The notes below the pieces were generated by a model. That model did not search any database. It saw only the letters and a list, made by a program, of their open reading frames with translations, and had not been told where the DNA came from. A stretch of DNA of 6,371 nucleotides from Bacillota bacterium (lineage in GTDB: Bacteria > Bacillota > Clostridia > DSM-8532). The stretch lies in assembly GCA_023426765.1 (NCBI GenBank), contig JAEZBW010000086.1, positions 1 through 6,371 on the forward strand. The letters run 5' to 3'. This document shows, one piece after another, positions 5,071 to 6,371 of the stretch. A program made the position numbers and the translations under genes. How positions within the stretch are numbered: position 1 is the stretch's first letter; every line of letters starts with the position of its first letter.

Positions 5071-6371
5071 CTATGGATTGATCAGCCCGGCTGCCATCAA
5101 TAAATTTCTAATTGCAGCAGCTGCTTCCGCATTGGTAAAGGTTCCTTTCGGATCAATGGTACTCTCTGTCCTTCCAATAAATATTCCCGCACCAACCACC
5201 TTTTTTACGGATTCATAAGCCCATTGGGCCACCTGATCCACATCATCGTATGCTTCAAGCTTATCGCTGTCTGTTTCTTTCAGCCCAATGACGTCCATTG
5301 CTCTCGCATACATCGCCATGGCCTCTTCCCTGCTGATTCTTAAATCCGGCTTAAAGGTCCCGTCTGTAAAGCCGTTGATGATACCGTAATCGGCAGCCAG
5401 CGCGATGGCGTCGGACATTTCATCGCCCATAAACACATCGGTGAATTGGGCTGTTTTACCGGATTGTGTCCGGAATATGCCGATAGCCCTTGCAATGTAT
5501 TCGGTGAACTCACCCCTTGTTATTTCTCTGTCCGGCATAAAGCTTTCAGGTTTCGGTATCACAAGGCGGGAGGCCAGGTCATTGACGATCTCCCTTGACC
5601 AGTGGTTTTGTACGGCAGGTACTATAACCGGATTGTAAATGACCAGATAACTCGAGTTGGTCATGGATCTGATACGCGCATAATACACGCCGTCTTTTTC
5701 AAATACTTCCGTGGGTACATGGGAGAAGGTTCCATCGTTGTTATAGACAACACCGGTTGTGATTTCAGCGGGATCAACCCCTTCGGGTATCCGCATAATC
5801 CGCTCCACATACTGATTGAATTCAGAGACATCCACTTCCCTTTCACTACCATCGGCGGTTTTTGTCTTGGCCGTCACTGTAAACCGAACCGGTGGGAAGA
5901 CGATTTGATACCCATGGATATCAGCCTGCCCGGTTATTTCCTGAAGGACTTCGTCATCTGCCGACTCGATGCTGATCTCGATCGTAATATCCTCAAGGCT
6001 CTCTCCGTCCACACCCAGCGCTTTCGCGACTTCATCAAAATTGATACCATCTGCGGGTATCAAATAATCCGCATCGTTTGTATTCACAAACAGTGCAAAA
6101 TCGTTATCATTCAGCTTCTGCATCATCGCCGCGGTCAGCGACGTTGTGATCCGGTTCGCATTGGTTGTTTTAACAGACAATTCCACAGTATTCCCGGTGT
6201 GGGTATCGGAGTCTGCGTTCTGTCCTGCAGTAACAGTCTGGTTAATTATTTCTTCGAGTACGTCATTGTCAACAAACAAGTCAACCGTCGTAACACCTTC
6301 CTCGGTGTTCACAATTTCTGTTCCCACCACATGCTCCATACCATTCACCACTACTGTACCGCCTGTTGGAG
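5071..6371 (-). CDS. S-layer homology (SLH) domain protein, C-terminal part, 5' end beyond the right edge
   Basis: The reading frame is open through the right edge; the GTG at 6349-6351 is an internal Val, preceded in frame by PTGGTV, so no start is assigned. About 433 codons are visible. The C-terminal 180 residues are three SLH repeats, which in Gram-positive bacteria bind pyruvylated secondary cell-wall polymer and hold a protein on the surface. Numbering from the Val at 6349-6351, residues 1-245 form an acidic, Thr/Val/Asp-rich beta-type region. It includes VPPVRF-like and GVDPAEITTGVVYN motifs that I associate with the pre-SLH part of other clostridial and Paenibacillus surface proteins, from memory and without a named domain. 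No cysteine or catalytic motif is seen. Being C-terminal, the SLH triplet implies that any functional or enzymatic domain and the signal peptide lie in the missing upstream part. The stop is TAG at 5071-5073. It converges on glgD and is probably unrelated to it. Confidence 0.9.
   Translation of the reverse strand, partial: PTGGTVVVNGMEHVVGTEIVNTEEGVTTVDLFVDNDVLEEIINQTVTAGQNADSDTHTGNTVELSVKTTNANRITTSLTAAMMQKLNDNDFALFVNTNDADYLIPADGINFDEVAKALGVDGESLEDITIEISIESADDEVLQEITGQADIHGYQIVFPPVRFTVTAKTKTADGSEREVDVSEFNQYVERIMRIPEGVDPAEITTGVVYNNDGTFSHVPTEVFEKDGVYYARIRSMTNSSYLVIYNPVIVPAVQNHWSREIVNDLASRLVIPKPESFMPDREITRGEFTEYIARAIGIFRTQSGKTAQFTDVFMGDEMSDAIALAADYGIINGFTDGTFKPDLRISREEAMAMYARAMDVIGLKETDSDKLEAYDDVDQVAQWAYESVKKVVGAGIFIGRTESTIDPKGTFTNAEAAAAIRNLLMAAGLINP
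5089..5616 (-). repeat. Three SLH repeats at the C-terminus
   Basis: Repeat 1 (about 5476-5616) has NHWSREIVNDL and the binding motif TRGE. Repeat 2 (about 5299-5442) has TDGTFKPD and SREE. Repeat 3 (about 5089-5256) has AYDDVDQVAQWA and TNAE. The canonical motif is TRAE, whose Arg helps bind the cell-wall polymer. Repeats 1 and 2 keep the Arg while repeat 3 has Asn, so the last repeat may bind weakly. These are protein-level repeats; the DNA copies are diverged. Confidence 0.85.

Noticed and set aside
5003..5218. 71-codon plus-strand frame starting in the hairpin after glgD
   Set aside because: It begins in the hairpin loop and then runs antisense through the SLH gene, with no recognisable product.
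6349..6351. GTG as the start of the SLH protein
   Set aside because: The frame stays open upstream to the edge, with no ribosome site and no signal peptide after the GTG, so this codon is most likely internal.

Overview
The window looks like chromosomal DNA of an anaerobic, Clostridia-type Firmicute. The grounds are purine-rich Shine-Dalgarno sequences, a CtsR heat-shock operator (CtsR is a Firmicutes regulator), a paired glgC-glgD arrangement typical of that phylum, and a secreted-type protein ending in S-layer homology (SLH) repeats. The genus cannot be named from this sequence. No mobile element, CRISPR array, tRNA or rRNA was seen, and all genes look intact apart from the two cut by the window edges.

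Layout. Bases 1-2376 (minus strand) carry a protein-quality-control operon. A zinc-finger-less DnaJ/CbpA-type co-chaperone (1453-2376) is followed by clpB (1-1380; its C-terminal half is off the left edge). A 189-bp AT-rich divergent intergenic region (2377-2565) holds a sigma-A-like promoter for this operon. A 17-bp direct repeat matching the CtsR box lies exactly where transcription should begin. The same region holds a weaker candidate promoter and an imperfect 12-bp repeat pair for the opposite operon.

Bases 2566-4960 (plus strand) carry two translationally overlapping genes. One is a catalytically competent-looking ADP-glucose pyrophosphorylase, GlgC. The other is a GlgD-type paralogue that has lost both metal-binding aspartates and is probably a regulatory subunit. 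Together they should supply ADP-glucose for glycogen synthesis. A perfect 14-bp stem hairpin at 4986-5025 separates glgD from a convergent gene at 5071-6371 (minus strand, start off the right edge). That gene encodes the C-terminal part of an SLH-repeat protein, presumably anchored to the cell wall.

The three units appear functionally independent: stress proteostasis, storage polysaccharide and cell surface. The most informative point is the CtsR box, which predicts that the J-domain protein and ClpB are induced together by heat or protein-damage stress through CtsR rather than through HrcA/CIRCE. No clearly undescribed system was found.
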